64,000 nt of DNA from Betaproteobacteria bacterium GR16-43. GTDB lineage: Bacteria; Pseudomonadota; Gammaproteobacteria; Burkholderiales; Usitatibacteraceae. How positions within the stretch are numbered: the stretch's first letter is position 1; every line of letters begins with the position of its first letter. The notes beneath the pieces are model-generated. The model was not told the DNA's origin. It was given only the letters and a program-made list of their open reading frames with translations, and did not search any database. The stretch is taken from contig CP019169.1 of NCBI GenBank assembly GCA_001953215.1, forward strand, positions 4,278,001 to 4,342,000. The letters are read 5' to 3'. Both the position numbers and the translations under genes were made by a program. Below, piece after piece: positions 1 to 9,324 of this stretch.

Positions 1-26
1 CGCAGGACGGGGCGGTTTTCAACCAT
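1..26 (-). CDS. ugpE: UgpE, glycerol-3-phosphate ABC permease (5' fragment)
   Basis: Only the first eight codons lie in the window, read leftwards from an ATG at 26-24; they give MVENRPVL, which resembles the start of UgpE proteins. The ATG is four bases after the ugpA stop, the spacing expected inside the ugpB-ugpA-ugpE-ugpC operon. UgpE would be the second inner-membrane permease of the sn-glycerol-3-phosphate importer. The identification rests on gene order and these few residues. Confidence 0.7.
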
Positions 27-30
27 GGCG

Positions 31-912
31 TCAGTACTGGACCTTCTTCTCGACGAAGCGGAACTGCACCACGGTGAGCGTGATCACGATCAGCATCAGG
101 ATCACCGATTGCGCCGAGGAGCTGCCCAGGTCGGCCGCCTTCACGCCGTCGTGGTAGACCTTGTAGACGAGGATCTGCGTCGAGGCCGCGGGGCCGCCCT
201 GCGTGGTCGCGTCGATCACCCCGAAGGTGTCGAAGAACGCGTAGACGATGTTCACCACCAGCAGGAAGAACGTGGTGGGCGACAGCAGCGGGAACACGAT
301 GGTCCAGAAGCGCCGCGTGGGGCTGGCCCCGTCGATCGCGGCGGCTTCCATCAGCGCCCTCGGGATCGACTGCAGGCCCGCGAGGAAGAACAGGAAGTTG
401 TAGCTGATCTGCTTCCACACCGCGGCGATCACCACGAGCAGCATCGCCTGCTCCGAGTTGATGATCCAGTTCCAGTCGATGCCCATCTTCTTCAGCAGGT
501 AGGTGACGATGCCGATCGAGGGCGCGAACAGGAACGCCCAGAGCACGCCCGCGATCGCCGGGGCCACCGCGTAGGGCCAGATGAGCAGCGTCTTGTAGGC
601 CATCGCGCCGCGCACCACGCGGTCGGCGGCCGTGGCGAGCAACAGCGAGATCGCCAGCCCCGAGACCGCGACCAGGGTGCTGAAGAGGACGGTCACCTTG
701 AACGACTCGACGTAGCGGCCGTCGTGGAACAGCTCGGTGAAGTTCTGGAACCACACGAACTGCGAGCTGGTGCCGAACGCGTCCTGCACCAGGAACGAGT
801 AGTACACGGCCTGCGCGGCCGGCCAGAAGAAGAAGATGACCGTCACCACGATCTGGGGAGCCAGAAGCGCGTACGGCAGCCACTTCGATTGGAATACGAC
901 GCGTTTTTCCAT
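31..912 (-). CDS. ugpA: UgpA, sn-glycerol-3-phosphate ABC transporter permease
   Basis: Inner-membrane permease (293 aa) of the binding-protein-dependent importer for sn-glycerol 3-phosphate and its diesters. Hydrophobic segments recur through the protein, the first near residues 11-40. The cytoplasmic EAA loop that docks on the ATPase is visible near residues 189-208 (EAAAIDGAS, then FPLLSP). Length fits the family. It follows ugpB on the same strand after 85 bases and is followed at four bases by the ugpE start. A MalF-type sugar permease is the alternative, but the neighbouring ugpB, ugpE and glpK favour glycerol phosphate. Confidence 0.93.
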   Translation of the reverse strand: MEKRVVFQSKWLPYALLAPQIVVTVIFFFWPAAQAVYYSFLVQDAFGTSSQFVWFQNFTELFHDGRYVESFKVTVLFSTLVAVSGLAISLLLATAADRVVRGAMAYKTLLIWPYAVAPAIAGVLWAFLFAPSIGIVTYLLKKMGIDWNWIINSEQAMLLVVIAAVWKQISYNFLFFLAGLQSIPRALMEAAAIDGASPTRRFWTIVFPLLSPTTFFLLVVNIVYAFFDTFGVIDATTQGGPAASTQILVYKVYHDGVKAADLGSSSAQSVILMLIVITLTVVQFRFVEKKVQY

Positions 913-964
913 GAGGCTTTCGCGGGCGTTGAACGGCTAGTCCGTTCGAACGGCCGCAGTTAAT

Positions 965-995
965 CGGGCACGGAGGCGTAGCACCCCGTGTCCCG
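965..995 (-). promoter_or_regulatory. ugpB-ugpA intercistronic hairpin
   Basis: CGGGCACGG (965-973) pairs with CCGTGTCCCG (986-995) with one bulged base, a GC-rich stem in the 85-base gap just after the ugpB stop. No T run follows on the minus strand. It may protect the 3' end of ugpB mRNA or partly terminate, so that binding protein is made in excess of permease, as is common in ABC import operons. A perfect palindrome CCGTTCGAACGG lies further along in the same gap. Confidence 0.45.
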
Positions 996-997
996 CA

Positions 998-2305
998 TTA
1001 ACCCTTGTTTGCGGCTTCGAACTTCCGCAGGATCTCGTTGCCCCGCTTGACGGCTTCGTCCATCGCCGCCTTCGCGTCCTTCTTGCCCGAGAACACGCCC
1101 TCCATCTCCTCCTCGATCGCCTCGCGGCCCTGCACGAAGTTGCCGAAGCGCAGGCCCTTGGAATTGGACGTGGGCGGCTTGTTGGTGAGCTGCTTCACCG
1201 CGATGTCGGCTCCGGGGTTCTTGTCGTAGTAACCGGACTTGCGCGTCATCTCGTAGGCCGCCTGCGTGATCGGCACGTAGCCCGTGCTGGTGTGCCAGTC
1301 CATCTGCACTTCCGGGCGCGAGAGGTAGGCGAAGAATTTCGCCACGCCCTTGTACGCGTTGTTGGTCTTTCCGCCCATGGTCCAGAGCGAGGCGCCGCCG
1401 ATGATGGAGTTCTGCGGCGCGCCCTTCACGTCGTCGTGATACGGAATGAAGTTCACCGACCACTCGAACTTCGCGTTGCGCTTGATGTTGGCCTGCGCGC
1501 CCGAGGACGAGGTGAGCATCGCGCACTCGCCGCTCCCGAACTTCGCCTCCGCCTGGTTGCCGCGCCCCGCGTAGGTGAACAGGCCCTTCTTGGCCATGTC
1601 ACCCAGCATCGCCACGTGGCGCACGTGCAGGGGCGAGTTGATCTGGAACTCGGAGTCGAGGCTGGCCATGCCGTTTTCCTTCGTGCCGATCGGCACGTTG
1701 TGCCAGGCCGAGAAGTTCTCGACGTGCATCCAGGAGGGCCAGCCGCTCGTGTAGACGCAGGACTGGCCCGCGGCCTTCAGCTTGTCCGCGGCCGCGAGGA
1801 ATTCCTTCCACGTCTTCGGGGCCTTGTTCGGGTCGAGGCCCGCCTTCTTGAAGGCGTCCTTGTTCACGTAGAACACCACGGTGGAGCTGTTGAACGGGAA
1901 CGAGAGCATGTTGCCCTTCGTGTCCGTGTAGTAGCCCGCGACCGTCGGCAGGTAGACCTTGGGATCGAAAGGCTCGTCGGCATCCTTCATCACCTTGGCC
2001 ACGGGGATGATCGCGCCCTTGGCGGCCATCATCGTCGCGGTGCCGACTTCGAAGACCTGCAGGATGTGCGGCGCGTTCCCGGCCCGGTAGGCGGCGATCG
2101 CCGCGGTCATGGATTCCGAGTAGCTGCCCTTGTAGGTCGCGACCACCTTGTACTGGTTCTGGGTCGCGTTGAACTTGGTGGCGAGTTCGCCCACCTTGTC
2201 CCCCAGGGCACCGCCCATGGAGTGCCAGAACTGGATCTCGGTCTGCGCCTGGACGGCGGTCGCGGCGGCCAGCGATAGGGCCGCAAGCAGGGCCTTGCGA
2301 ATCAT
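998..2305 (-). CDS. ugpB: UgpB, glycerol-3-phosphate periplasmic binding protein
   Basis: Extracellular solute-binding protein (435 aa) that captures sn-glycerol 3-phosphate in the periplasm and delivers it to UgpA/UgpE. A Sec signal peptide is clear, with cleavage expected after AVQA (residue 20); the mature protein opens with TEIQFWHSMGG, typical of UgpB. The ATG is preceded by a good ribosome site (GAGGAG). First gene of the ugp operon. The divergent glycerol kinase further upstream supports a glycerol/glycerophosphate role. Phosphate-starvation control is usual for this family, but I did not identify a Pho box. Confidence 0.93.
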   Translation of the reverse strand: MIRKALLAALSLAAATAVQAQTEIQFWHSMGGALGDKVGELATKFNATQNQYKVVATYKGSYSESMTAAIAAYRAGNAPHILQVFEVGTATMMAAKGAIIPVAKVMKDADEPFDPKVYLPTVAGYYTDTKGNMLSFPFNSSTVVFYVNKDAFKKAGLDPNKAPKTWKEFLAAADKLKAAGQSCVYTSGWPSWMHVENFSAWHNVPIGTKENGMASLDSEFQINSPLHVRHVAMLGDMAKKGLFTYAGRGNQAEAKFGSGECAMLTSSSGAQANIKRNAKFEWSVNFIPYHDDVKGAPQNSIIGGASLWTMGGKTNNAYKGVAKFFAYLSRPEVQMDWHTSTGYVPITQAAYEMTRKSGYYDKNPGADIAVKQLTNKPPTSNSKGLRFGNFVQGREAIEEEMEGVFSGKKDAKAAMDEAVKRGNEILRKFEAANKG

Positions 2306-2405
2306 GGGTTCTCCTCGTTTTGGGTCCGGCGGACGGAATGGCTTTTTTTCGATATTACCTCAGCCATCCGACAGCGCCGCGACAACCAACCCCGGGAGCG
2401 GGGCC

Positions 2406-3215
2406 TCAGTCGTCCTTCTTGATGAAGGACTTGAGCGAACCGAACAGGCCCTTCTTCTCCTCGGGCGGCGGTGCGGCCGGGGCCGCCGCGCGGACGGGCG
2501 GCGTATACGGCACCTGCACCTGCGGCTTGGGCTTCGGCGCCGGCGCGGCGGCGCGCACGTTCAGCACCGATTTCTTCACGAGGTCCGGCCAGATGGTCGG
2601 CCGGCCGATGAAGTACTTGGCGTACTCCTCCACGGACTGCTCGGAGAACTCCTGCGCGAGGAGGTTGAAGAGATCCACTTCCAGGGCGCCCACGTTCTTC
2701 GTGACGATCTTGATCTTGCCGGTCTCGTGGTCGCCCTCGATCTTGCCCTGCACGCGGAAGTCGCAGACCACCTTGAAGATCTCGTGCGTGATCACCTTGC
2801 GCTGGTCGCGGAACTGCTCGCTCTTGTGCTCGATGTTGTTCGACCAGAGGAAGTCCCGGAACTTCTCCATCTCGTCCGGGCCCTTCTTCACCGTGAGGAT
2901 CTTGTCGGACCACGCCCGGTAGGTGACGTGCACCTCGCCGTAGTAGTCCTTGTCGATGAAGTGCTTCGAGCGGAAGTCGCAGTGGAAGTCCTTCACGATC
3001 AGCCCGCTGATGTCCGGCAGGGTCGGGATCTTGTACGTGAAGGGACAGGGCATCTGCACGACGTTCAGCTGCTTGCCGAGGTCGTTCAGGTACAGGAAGT
3101 TGCGGCGCAGGGCGATATCCACCGCGACCGCGTTCGCCCGGAGGCTCTCGGTTCGGTCGGTGTCCTGGGCCTTGAGTGCGTCGGCCTGCTTTTTAAGGTC
3201 GTCTAGTAATCCCAC
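2406..3215 (-). CDS. Hypothetical protein, 269 aa
   Basis: I do not recognise this family. It has no signal peptide or membrane segment. The N-terminus (MGLLDDLKKQADALKAQD) is charged and helix-prone. Residues 40-210 look like a mixed alpha/beta domain. A linker rich in Ala, Pro and Lys follows (about 215-250), and the C-terminus is short and basic (KKGLFGSLKSFIKKDD), so both ends look like amphipathic helices. It sits between ugpB and the divergent glpK. A stem at 2390-2403 follows its stop but lacks a convincing T run. No function can be assigned. Confidence 0.8.
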   Translation of the reverse strand: MGLLDDLKKQADALKAQDTDRTESLRANAVAVDIALRRNFLYLNDLGKQLNVVQMPCPFTYKIPTLPDISGLIVKDFHCDFRSKHFIDKDYYGEVHVTYRAWSDKILTVKKGPDEMEKFRDFLWSNNIEHKSEQFRDQRKVITHEIFKVVCDFRVQGKIEGDHETGKIKIVTKNVGALEVDLFNLLAQEFSEQSVEEYAKYFIGRPTIWPDLVKKSVLNVRAAAPAPKPKPQVQVPYTPPVRAAAPAAPPPEEKKGLFGSLKSFIKKDD

Positions 3216-3289
3216 GGAACCCTCCAGCGATTCCGGCTGTGCAGTGCGAATCTTAACGTATCATCGCCGCAAAATCTAAAGGCCACGCC

Positions 3290-4780
3290 ATGAAGGCCAT
3301 CCTCGCCCTCGACCAAGGCACCACGAGCTCGCGCGCCATCGCCTTCGGGCGCGACGGGCAGGTCCTTGCGAGTGCCCAGCAAGAATTCCGCCAGATCTTC
3401 CCCCGGCCGGGCTGGGTGGAGCACGACGCCCTCGAGATCTGGCGCACCCAACGCGACGTGGCGAGCCAGGCGCTCGCCTCGGCCGCCCTGTCGGCGGGTG
3501 ACATCGCGGCGATCGGGATCACCAACCAGCGCGAGACCACGGTGCTCTGGGACCGCGCCACCGGGCTGCCCGTGGCGAATGCCATCGTCTGGCAGGACCG
3601 ACGCACCGCGTCGTCATGTGACGCGCTGCGACAGGCCGGGCACGAGCCCCTCTTCACGGCGCGCACCGGCCTCGTCCTCGACGCGTACTTTTCGGGCACC
3701 AAGCTCGCATGGCTGCTCGACAACGTGGCCGGCGCCCGGGAACGCGCCGAACGCGGCGAACTCGCCTTCGGCACGATCGACACCTGGCTCGCGTGGAAAC
3801 TTTCCGGCGGGGTCGCGCATGTCACCGACGCGAGCAACGCCTCCCGCACCCTGCTCTTCAATATCCATTCCCTGCGCTGGGACGACGAGCTGCTCGGCTT
3901 GCTGCGTATCCCACGCGCGCTGCTGCCGGAGGTCGTCGACTCGTCGGGCGTCGTGGCGCGGACCTTCTGCGACGGCCTGCCGCCCGACTTGCCGATCGCG
4001 GGCATCGCGGGCGACCAGCAGGCGGCCCTGTTCGGGGAGGCCTGCCACCAGCCCGGCATGGCGAAGAACACCTATGGCACGGGCTGCTTCCTGCTCATGA
4101 ACACGGGAACGCGCGCACCCGCATCGCGCAACCGCCTGCTGACCACGGTGGCGTGGCGGCGCGGTGGCGTCGTGAACTACGCCCTGGAAGGGAGCGTCTT
4201 CATCGCCGGGGCCGCCATCCAGTGGTTGCGCGACGGGCTCGGAATCATCGCGCGGGCGCCCGACATCGACGCACTGGCCGCGAGCGTCCCGGATGCCGGA
4301 GGCGTCTATTTCGTGCCGGCGCTCTCCGGGCTCGGGGCACCGCATTGGGATCCGCACGCGCGGGGCACGATCGTCGGAATCACCCGGGGCACCACGCGTG
4401 CGCACCTTGCACGGGCGACCCTCGAGGCGATCGCCTTCCAGAGCGCGGAGCTGATCGAGGCGATGGCCGCCGACAGCGGCATCGCCCTCAGGGAATTGCG
4501 CGTCGACGGCGGCGCCACGGCAAGCAACCTGCTCATGCAGACGCAGGCCAACCTCCTCGGCGTGCCGGTGGTGAGGCCCCGCATCACGGAAACCACGGCC
4601 CTGGGTGCGGCGTACCTCGCGGGCCTCGCCGTGGGCTTCTGGAAGGACGACGCGGAGATCGCCTCGATGTGGGCGCGCGACCGCGTGTTCGAGCCGGCGC
4701 TCTCGCGCGAGGGTGCGCAGGACCGGCTGGTCCAATGGAAGCGCGCGGTCGAGCGCTCTCGCGACTGGGCGCGCGACTAG
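3290..4780 (+). CDS. glpK: Glycerol kinase
   Basis: FGGY-family kinase (496 aa) that phosphorylates glycerol to sn-glycerol 3-phosphate with ATP in the cytosol. The N-terminal phosphate-binding motif is [15 protein letters not shown]. The second ATPase-fold half shows [13 protein letters not shown], and YGTGCFLL and LRVDGGA(T)ASN are also present. Length is normal. It is divergent from the 269-aa hypothetical across 74 bases and overlaps the convergent orn stop by three bases. With ugp it suggests a glycerol/glycerophosphate use locus, although glpD, glpF and glpR are not in view. Confidence 0.96.
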   Translation: MKAILALDQGTTSSRAIAFGRDGQVLASAQQEFRQIFPRPGWVEHDALEIWRTQRDVASQALASAALSAGDIAAIGITNQRETTVLWDRATGLPVANAIVWQDRRTASSCDALRQAGHEPLFTARTGLVLDAYFSGTKLAWLLDNVAGARERAERGELAFGTIDTWLAWKLSGGVAHVTDASNASRTLLFNIHSLRWDDELLGLLRIPRALLPEVVDSSGVVARTFCDGLPPDLPIAGIAGDQQAALFGEACHQPGMAKNTYGTGCFLLMNTGTRAPASRNRLLTTVAWRRGGVVNYALEGSVFIAGAAIQWLRDGLGIIARAPDIDALAASVPDAGGVYFVPALSGLGAPHWDPHARGTIVGITRGTTRAHLARATLEAIAFQSAELIEAMAADSGIALRELRVDGGATASNLLMQTQANLLGVPVVRPRITETTALGAAYLAGLAVGFWKDDAEIASMWARDRVFEPALSREGAQDRLVQWKRAVERSRDWARD

Positions 4781-5349
4781 GGCAGCGCCGGGTCCTCGGG
4801 GCCGCCCGCCCGCAGGAACGTGCGGCGGTAGTGCTTCAGCTCCTCGATCGACTCGACGATGTCCGCGAGCGCCTCGTGCTTGCCTTCCTTCGAGAAACCC
4901 GCCACGACATCGGGCCGCCAGCGCTTGGCGAGTTCCTTCAACGTCGAGACGTCGATGATGCGGTAGTGGAGGTATTCGTCGAGGACCGGCATGTAGCGCA
5001 CCATGAAGCGCCGGTCCTGGTGCACCGTGTTGCCGCAGAGCGGCGCGGCCCGGGAAGCGACCAGGGGCTTCAGGAAATCGACCAGGATCTTCTCGGCCTC
5101 GGCCTCGCCCAGCGTCGAGGCGCGCACGCGATCGACCAACCCCGACTTGCCGTGCGTGGCCCGGTTCCACGAGTCCATCGCGTCGAGGACCTCGTCGGGC
5201 TGGTGCACGACCAGGACCGGCGCCGCGGCGATCGTGTTCAACTCCGCGTCGGTCACCAGCATCGCCACCTCGAGGATGCGGTCGCGTTCGGGAACGAGGC
5301 CCGACATCTCCATGTCTATCCAGACCAGCGGCGTTTTATCTTGTGCCAT
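4777..5349 (-). CDS. orn: Oligoribonuclease
   Basis: DEDDh 3'-5' exonuclease (190 aa) that degrades RNA fragments of two to five nucleotides, the last step of mRNA decay, and also pGpG from cyclic-di-GMP breakdown. The first catalytic acids are in WIDMEMSGL (Asp12, Glu14); [11 protein letters not shown] near the end carries the catalytic His-Asp pair. I chose the ATG at 5349 ([14 protein letters not shown]), which matches the family N-terminus; the frame stays open 13 codons further upstream. The start faces the M48 protease gene head to head. Confidence 0.95.
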   Translation of the reverse strand: MAQDKTPLVWIDMEMSGLVPERDRILEVAMLVTDAELNTIAAAPVLVVHQPDEVLDAMDSWNRATHGKSGLVDRVRASTLGEAEAEKILVDFLKPLVASRAAPLCGNTVHQDRRFMVRYMPVLDEYLHYRIIDVSTLKELAKRWRPDVVAGFSKEGKHEALADIVESIEELKHYRRTFLRAGGPEDPALP

Positions 5350-5396
5350 ATAGTTCAGCGATATTTCCCATCCTCGAGATTGTTCCACATTCCACC

Positions 5397-6650
5397 TTGA
5401 ACGGGTTCGCGTACACCTTCCTCGCCTTCGCGCTGGGCGCCCTCGCGGCGCGCATCTTCCTCGCCGTGCGCCAGGAGCGCCACGTCGCCCGGCACCGGGA
5501 CGCGGTCCCGGAGGCGTTCGCCGCGCTGATCTCGGTCGAGGCGCATCGCCGCGCCGCGGACTACACCATCGAGAAGCTCCGCTTCGGCGTGATCGAGGCC
5601 GTGGTGATGGATGGCGTGGTCCTCCTGCTGCTCACGCTCGGCGGCGGGCTCGCGAAGATCGACGCCTGGTCGGCCTCCGCTCTCGGGGACGGCTATGCGC
5701 GCGGCCTGGCGACGGTTTTCGGCGTGCTCGCGGTCACCGCGCTGAACGGGCTACCCTTCGACCTCTGGCGCACGTTCGTGATCGAGGAGCGCCACGGCTT
5801 CAACAAGGCCACGCCCGCGATCTTCTTCATCGACCTCGCGAAGGGCGCGGCCCTCTCGCTGGCGCTGGGCACCCCGCTGCTGTTGATGGTGTTCTGGTTC
5901 GTCCAGGCCGCGGGAGCGTGGTGGTGGCTCTACACGTGGCTCGCGTGGATCGCCTTCACGCTGGTGCTGGTGGCCATCTATCCGCGCTGGATCGCCCCGC
6001 TCTTCAACCGCTTCACCCCGCTCGAGGCGGGCGAAGTGCGCAGCCGCATCGAGGCGCTTCTCGCCAGGAGCGGCTTCCGCGCCGAGGGGCTCTTCGTGAT
6101 GGACGGCTCGCGCCGCTCGAGCCACGGCAACGCGTACTTCACCGGTTTCGGCCGCTCGAAGCGCATCGTGTTCTTCGACACGCTGCTGGAACGCCTCACG
6201 CCGGCCGAAATCGAGGCGGTCCTCGCGCACGAGCTGGGCCACTTCGCGCGCGGCCACATCCCGCGGCTGCTCACGGTGCGGTTCGTCCTCGCGCTCGCGA
6301 TGCTGGCCCTGGTGGGGTGGCTCCTGCGCGAGCCCGCCTTCGCGCAGGGCCTGGGCCTCGGGTTTCCGCCGCACATCGGTGCGGCGCTCGCCGGCTTCGC
6401 GCTCGTGATCCCGCCCTTCCTCTTCCCCTTCCAGCCGGTGGCGAGCCTCTTCGCGCGCCACCAGGAATTCGAGGCCGACGCGTTCGCCGCGCAGCACGCT
6501 TCGGCGCACGATCTCGAGGCCGCGTTGACCAAGCTGTATCGCGACAACGCCTCCACGCTCACGCCCGATCCGCTGCACTCGCTGGTGTATGATTCGCATC
6601 CGCCGGCGACCCTTCGGATCGCCCACCTCAAAGGCGTTGCCCCCGGATGA
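5397..6650 (+). CDS. M48 family (Ste24/CAAX-type) membrane metalloprotease
   Basis: Integral membrane zinc protease (417 aa from the chosen start). Several hydrophobic segments flank the catalytic HELGH motif at about residues 278-282; the third zinc ligand is probably the Glu in [10 protein letters not shown]. The N-terminus ([22 protein letters not shown], then [15 protein letters not shown]) matches betaproteobacterial Ste24 homologues. I chose TTG at 5397 because the longer frame from GTG 5343 would overlap the divergent orn start and adds residues unlike the family. The stop overlaps phhB (ATGA), so phhB and probably rsgA are cotranscribed. Likely role is envelope protein quality control (inference). 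Confidence 0.88.
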   Translation: MNGFAYTFLAFALGALAARIFLAVRQERHVARHRDAVPEAFAALISVEAHRRAADYTIEKLRFGVIEAVVMDGVVLLLLTLGGGLAKIDAWSASALGDGYARGLATVFGVLAVTALNGLPFDLWRTFVIEERHGFNKATPAIFFIDLAKGAALSLALGTPLLLMVFWFVQAAGAWWWLYTWLAWIAFTLVLVAIYPRWIAPLFNRFTPLEAGEVRSRIEALLARSGFRAEGLFVMDGSRRSSHGNAYFTGFGRSKRIVFFDTLLERLTPAEIEAVLAHELGHFARGHIPRLLTVRFVLALAMLALVGWLLREPAFAQGLGLGFPPHIGAALAGFALVIPPFLFPFQPVASLFARHQEFEADAFAAQHASAHDLEAALTKLYRDNASTLTPDPLHSLVYDSHPPATLRIAHLKGVAPG

Positions 6651-6976
6651 ACGAACTCGCGCGCAAGAAGTGCGCTCCCTGCGAAGGCGGAGTCGCGCCG
6701 CTCACCGCGGATGCGATCAAGCCGCTGCTGAAAGGCCTCCCCGGCTGGTCCCTCGAAGGCGGGATGATCGCGAAAACCTACAAGTTCAAGAACTACTTCG
6801 AGACGATGGCGTTCGTGAACGCGGCCGCATGGGTGTCGCATCGCGAGGACCACCATCCCGACCTGGTCGTGAAGTGGGGCGAATGCAAGGTGAGCTACGT
6901 GACGCACGCCATCGACGGGCTTTCCGAGAACGACTTCATCTGCGCGGCGAAACTGGACGCCTTGTTCGAGACCTGA
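6647..6976 (+). CDS. phhB: Pterin-4-alpha-carbinolamine dehydratase
   Basis: Small cytosolic enzyme (109 aa) that dehydrates 4a-hydroxytetrahydropterin, recycling the cofactor of aromatic amino acid hydroxylases. The active-site signature [10 protein letters not shown] is present, with length typical of the DCoH/PhhB family. An N-terminal Cys pair (KKCAPCEGG) precedes the core and is seen in many betaproteobacterial members. It overlaps the protease gene by four bases and is followed after four bases by rsgA. No phenylalanine hydroxylase is in the window. Confidence 0.92.
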   Translation: MNELARKKCAPCEGGVAPLTADAIKPLLKGLPGWSLEGGMIAKTYKFKNYFETMAFVNAAAWVSHREDHHPDLVVKWGECKVSYVTHAIDGLSENDFICAAKLDALFET

Positions 6977-6980
6977 CCCG

Positions 6981-7910
6981 ATGACGACCCGGCGGGAGCG
7001 GGAGCAGCAGGTCGTCGTCGAGGGCCGCGTCGTGGCGGATTTCGGCCGCGAGTTCCTGGTCGAATTCCCCGACAAGCGCCAGGTCGTGTGCACGCGCAAG
7101 GGCCGCAAGCAGGACGCGGCGTGCGGCGATTTCGTCGAGGTGAAGCTGACCGGCGCCGCGCAGGGTTCGATCCTGCGCGTGGGCACCCGCAGGAACCTGC
7201 TGTTCCGTTCCGACGAGTGGCGCGAAAAGACGCTGGCCGCGAACGTCGACCAGGTCGTGATCCTGCTGGCCCCCAAGCCGCCGATCAGCGAGGCGTTCCT
7301 GAACCTGAGCCTGGTCGCGTGCGAAGCGGCGCGCATTCCCGCGGTGATCGCGCTCAACAAGTCCGACCTTCCGGAGCACGCGGCGTCGCTGGTGGCGCTC
7401 GCCCCCTACATCCGCATCGGCTACACGGTCATCTCGATGTCGGCGAAGTCGGACGTCTCGCCCCTGCTGCCGCACCTCGAGGGCAAGCTCTCCCTGCTCG
7501 TGGGCCAGAGCGGCATGGGCAAGTCGAAGACCGTGAACGCGCTGGTGATGAACGAGGTGGCGCGCGTGGGAGAGCTCTCCGCGAACCTGGGCTCCGGCAC
7601 GCAGACCACCACGTACTCGCGCCTCTACCGGCTCGACCGCGACACCGCGATCATCGACACGCCCGGCTTCCAGTCCTTCGGCCTCTTCCATCTCGTCGAG
7701 GACCAGATCGGCGAAGCCATGCCCGAGTTCCGCCCGTTCCTCGGCACCTGCAAGTTCAACGATTGCGCGCACCTGAACGAACCCGGCTGCGCGGTGATCG
7801 GCGCGGCCAGCGCGGGCAAGATCACCGCGAAACGCCTTTCGTTCTACCAGGTGCTGATCGAACAGCACCGCGAGCTGCACGAGCAGCACCCCGACTGGTC
7901 GAGGGACTAG
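6981..7910 (+). CDS. rsgA: Ribosome small subunit-dependent GTPase A
   Basis: Circularly permuted GTPase (309 aa) that checks late maturation of the 30S subunit. An OB-fold N-terminus (about 1-70) is followed by G4 (NKSDL), then the Walker A motif GQSGMGKSKTVNAL, then G3 (DTPGFQSFG), the permuted order that defines RsgA/YloQ. The C-terminal zinc knuckle is visible as CKFNDCAHLNEPGC. The usual neighbours orn and an M48 protease are nearby. Start ATG is four bases after phhB. Confidence 0.96.
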   Translation: MTTRREREQQVVVEGRVVADFGREFLVEFPDKRQVVCTRKGRKQDAACGDFVEVKLTGAAQGSILRVGTRRNLLFRSDEWREKTLAANVDQVVILLAPKPPISEAFLNLSLVACEAARIPAVIALNKSDLPEHAASLVALAPYIRIGYTVISMSAKSDVSPLLPHLEGKLSLLVGQSGMGKSKTVNALVMNEVARVGELSANLGSGTQTTTYSRLYRLDRDTAIIDTPGFQSFGLFHLVEDQIGEAMPEFRPFLGTCKFNDCAHLNEPGCAVIGAASAGKITAKRLSFYQVLIEQHRELHEQHPDWSRD

Positions 7911-8004
7911 GCCCGGCGTCCGCACCGCTCGCGACGCCGAAAGGCGGCCGAAGGCTTCGTTGGGTTAGCCTGCCCTTTCGACGTTCCTCCGGAGGTACGC
8001 GACC

Positions 8005-9324
8005 ATGAAGAAGCCCCTCTACAAGCATCTGTATGCACAGGTCCTGTTCGCGATCTTCTGCGGCGTCCTGATCGGACATTTCTATCCCGAGACCGGCGCC
8101 GCGCTGAAACCCCTGGGCGACGGCTTCATCAAGCTCATCAAGATGCTGATCGCCCCGATCATCTTCTGCACGGTGGTCACCGGCATCGCCGGCATGGAGG
8201 ACATGAAGAAGGTGGGCCGCGTCGGCGGCAAGGCGCTCCTCTACTTCGAGGTCGTGAGCACGGTCGCGCTCGTCATCGGCCTCGTGGTCGTGAACACCCT
8301 CAAGCCCGGCGTGGGGATGAACGTGGACGTCGCCTCGCTCGACACCAAGGCCCTCGCGAGCTACACGACCGCGGCGAAGTCGCAGAGCACCGTGGACTTC
8401 CTCATGAACGTCATCCCGAGCACGATCGTCGATGCGTTCGCCAAGGGCGAGATCCTCCAGGTCCTGCTCTTCTCGCTGCTCTTCGGGCTGGCGCTCGCGT
8501 CGGCCGGCGAGCCGGGCCGTCCCGTCGTGAGCTTCATCGAGAAGGTCGCCCAGGCCCTCTTCCTGGTGGTCGGCTTCATCATGAAGCTGGCTCCGATCGG
8601 CGCGTTCGGCGCGATGGCCTTCACCATCGGCAAGTACGGCATCGGGTCCCTGCAGCAGTTGGCGGCGCTGATGGGCAGCTTCTACCTCACCTGCCTGCTG
8701 TTCATCTTCATCGTGCTGGGTGCGATCGCGCGCCTCACGGGATTCAGCATCATTCGCTTCATCGTCTACATCAAGGAAGAGTTGCTGATCGTGCTCGGCA
8801 CGTCGTCGTCCGAATCGGTCCTGCCGCGCATGATGGCCAAGATGGAGAAGCTCGGCTGCTCCAAGTCGGTCGTGGGGCTGGTCATTCCGACGGGCTACTC
8901 GTTCAACCTCGACGGCACCTCGATCTACCTCACGATGGCCGCGATCTTCGTCGCGCAGGCGACCAACACCGAGCTCACGCTGATCCAGGAGCTCACGATC
9001 CTCGGCGTGCTCCTGCTCACCTCGAAGGGCGCCTCGGGGGTGACCGGCAGCGGCTTCATCGTGCTCGCCGCGACGCTCTCCAGCGTGCCCACGATCCCGG
9101 TGGCCGGCCTCGCGTTGATCCTGGGCATCGACCGCTTCATGTCGGAGGCGCGCGCGCTCACGAACCTGGTGGGCAACGGCGTGGCGACCATCGTCGTGTC
9201 GAAGTGGGAGAAGGAGCTCGACGAGGAACAACTGCGCCGCGCTCTTTCCCGCGACGTCGAAAGCGAGCTGGACGACGAGGCGCGGCTCAAGCACGCCACG
9301 CCGCCGAAGGCGGCGTCGACCTAG
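8005..9324 (+). CDS. dctA: C4-dicarboxylate/cation symporter DctA
   Basis: Inner-membrane carrier (439 aa) of the DAACS family, importing succinate, fumarate and malate with protons or sodium. Family marks are the N-terminus [25 protein letters not shown], the serine-rich loop [13 protein letters not shown] and [15 protein letters not shown] strong ribosome site (GGAGG) lies nine bases before the ATG inside the palindrome CCTCCGGAGG (7986-7995). The 3' end overlaps the convergent M14 peptidase by four bases. No DctB/DctD sensor pair is adjacent. Confidence 0.95.
   Translation: MKKPLYKHLYAQVLFAIFCGVLIGHFYPETGAALKPLGDGFIKLIKMLIAPIIFCTVVTGIAGMEDMKKVGRVGGKALLYFEVVSTVALVIGLVVVNTLKPGVGMNVDVASLDTKALASYTTAAKSQSTVDFLMNVIPSTIVDAFAKGEILQVLLFSLLFGLALASAGEPGRPVVSFIEKVAQALFLVVGFIMKLAPIGAFGAMAFTIGKYGIGSLQQLAALMGSFYLTCLLFIFIVLGAIARLTGFSIIRFIVYIKEELLIVLGTSSSESVLPRMMAKMEKLGCSKSVVGLVIPTGYSFNLDGTSIYLTMAAIFVAQATNTELTLIQELTILGVLLLTSKGASGVTGSGFIVLAATLSSVPTIPVAGLALILGIDRFMSEARALTNLVGNGVATIVVSKWEKELDEEQLRRALSRDVESELDDEARLKHATPPKAAST

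Noticed and set aside
5343-5396. GTG 5343 as start of the M48 protease
   Set aside because: It would overlap the divergent orn start codon and adds 18 residues not resembling the family N-terminus; TTG 5397 gives the expected membrane start.
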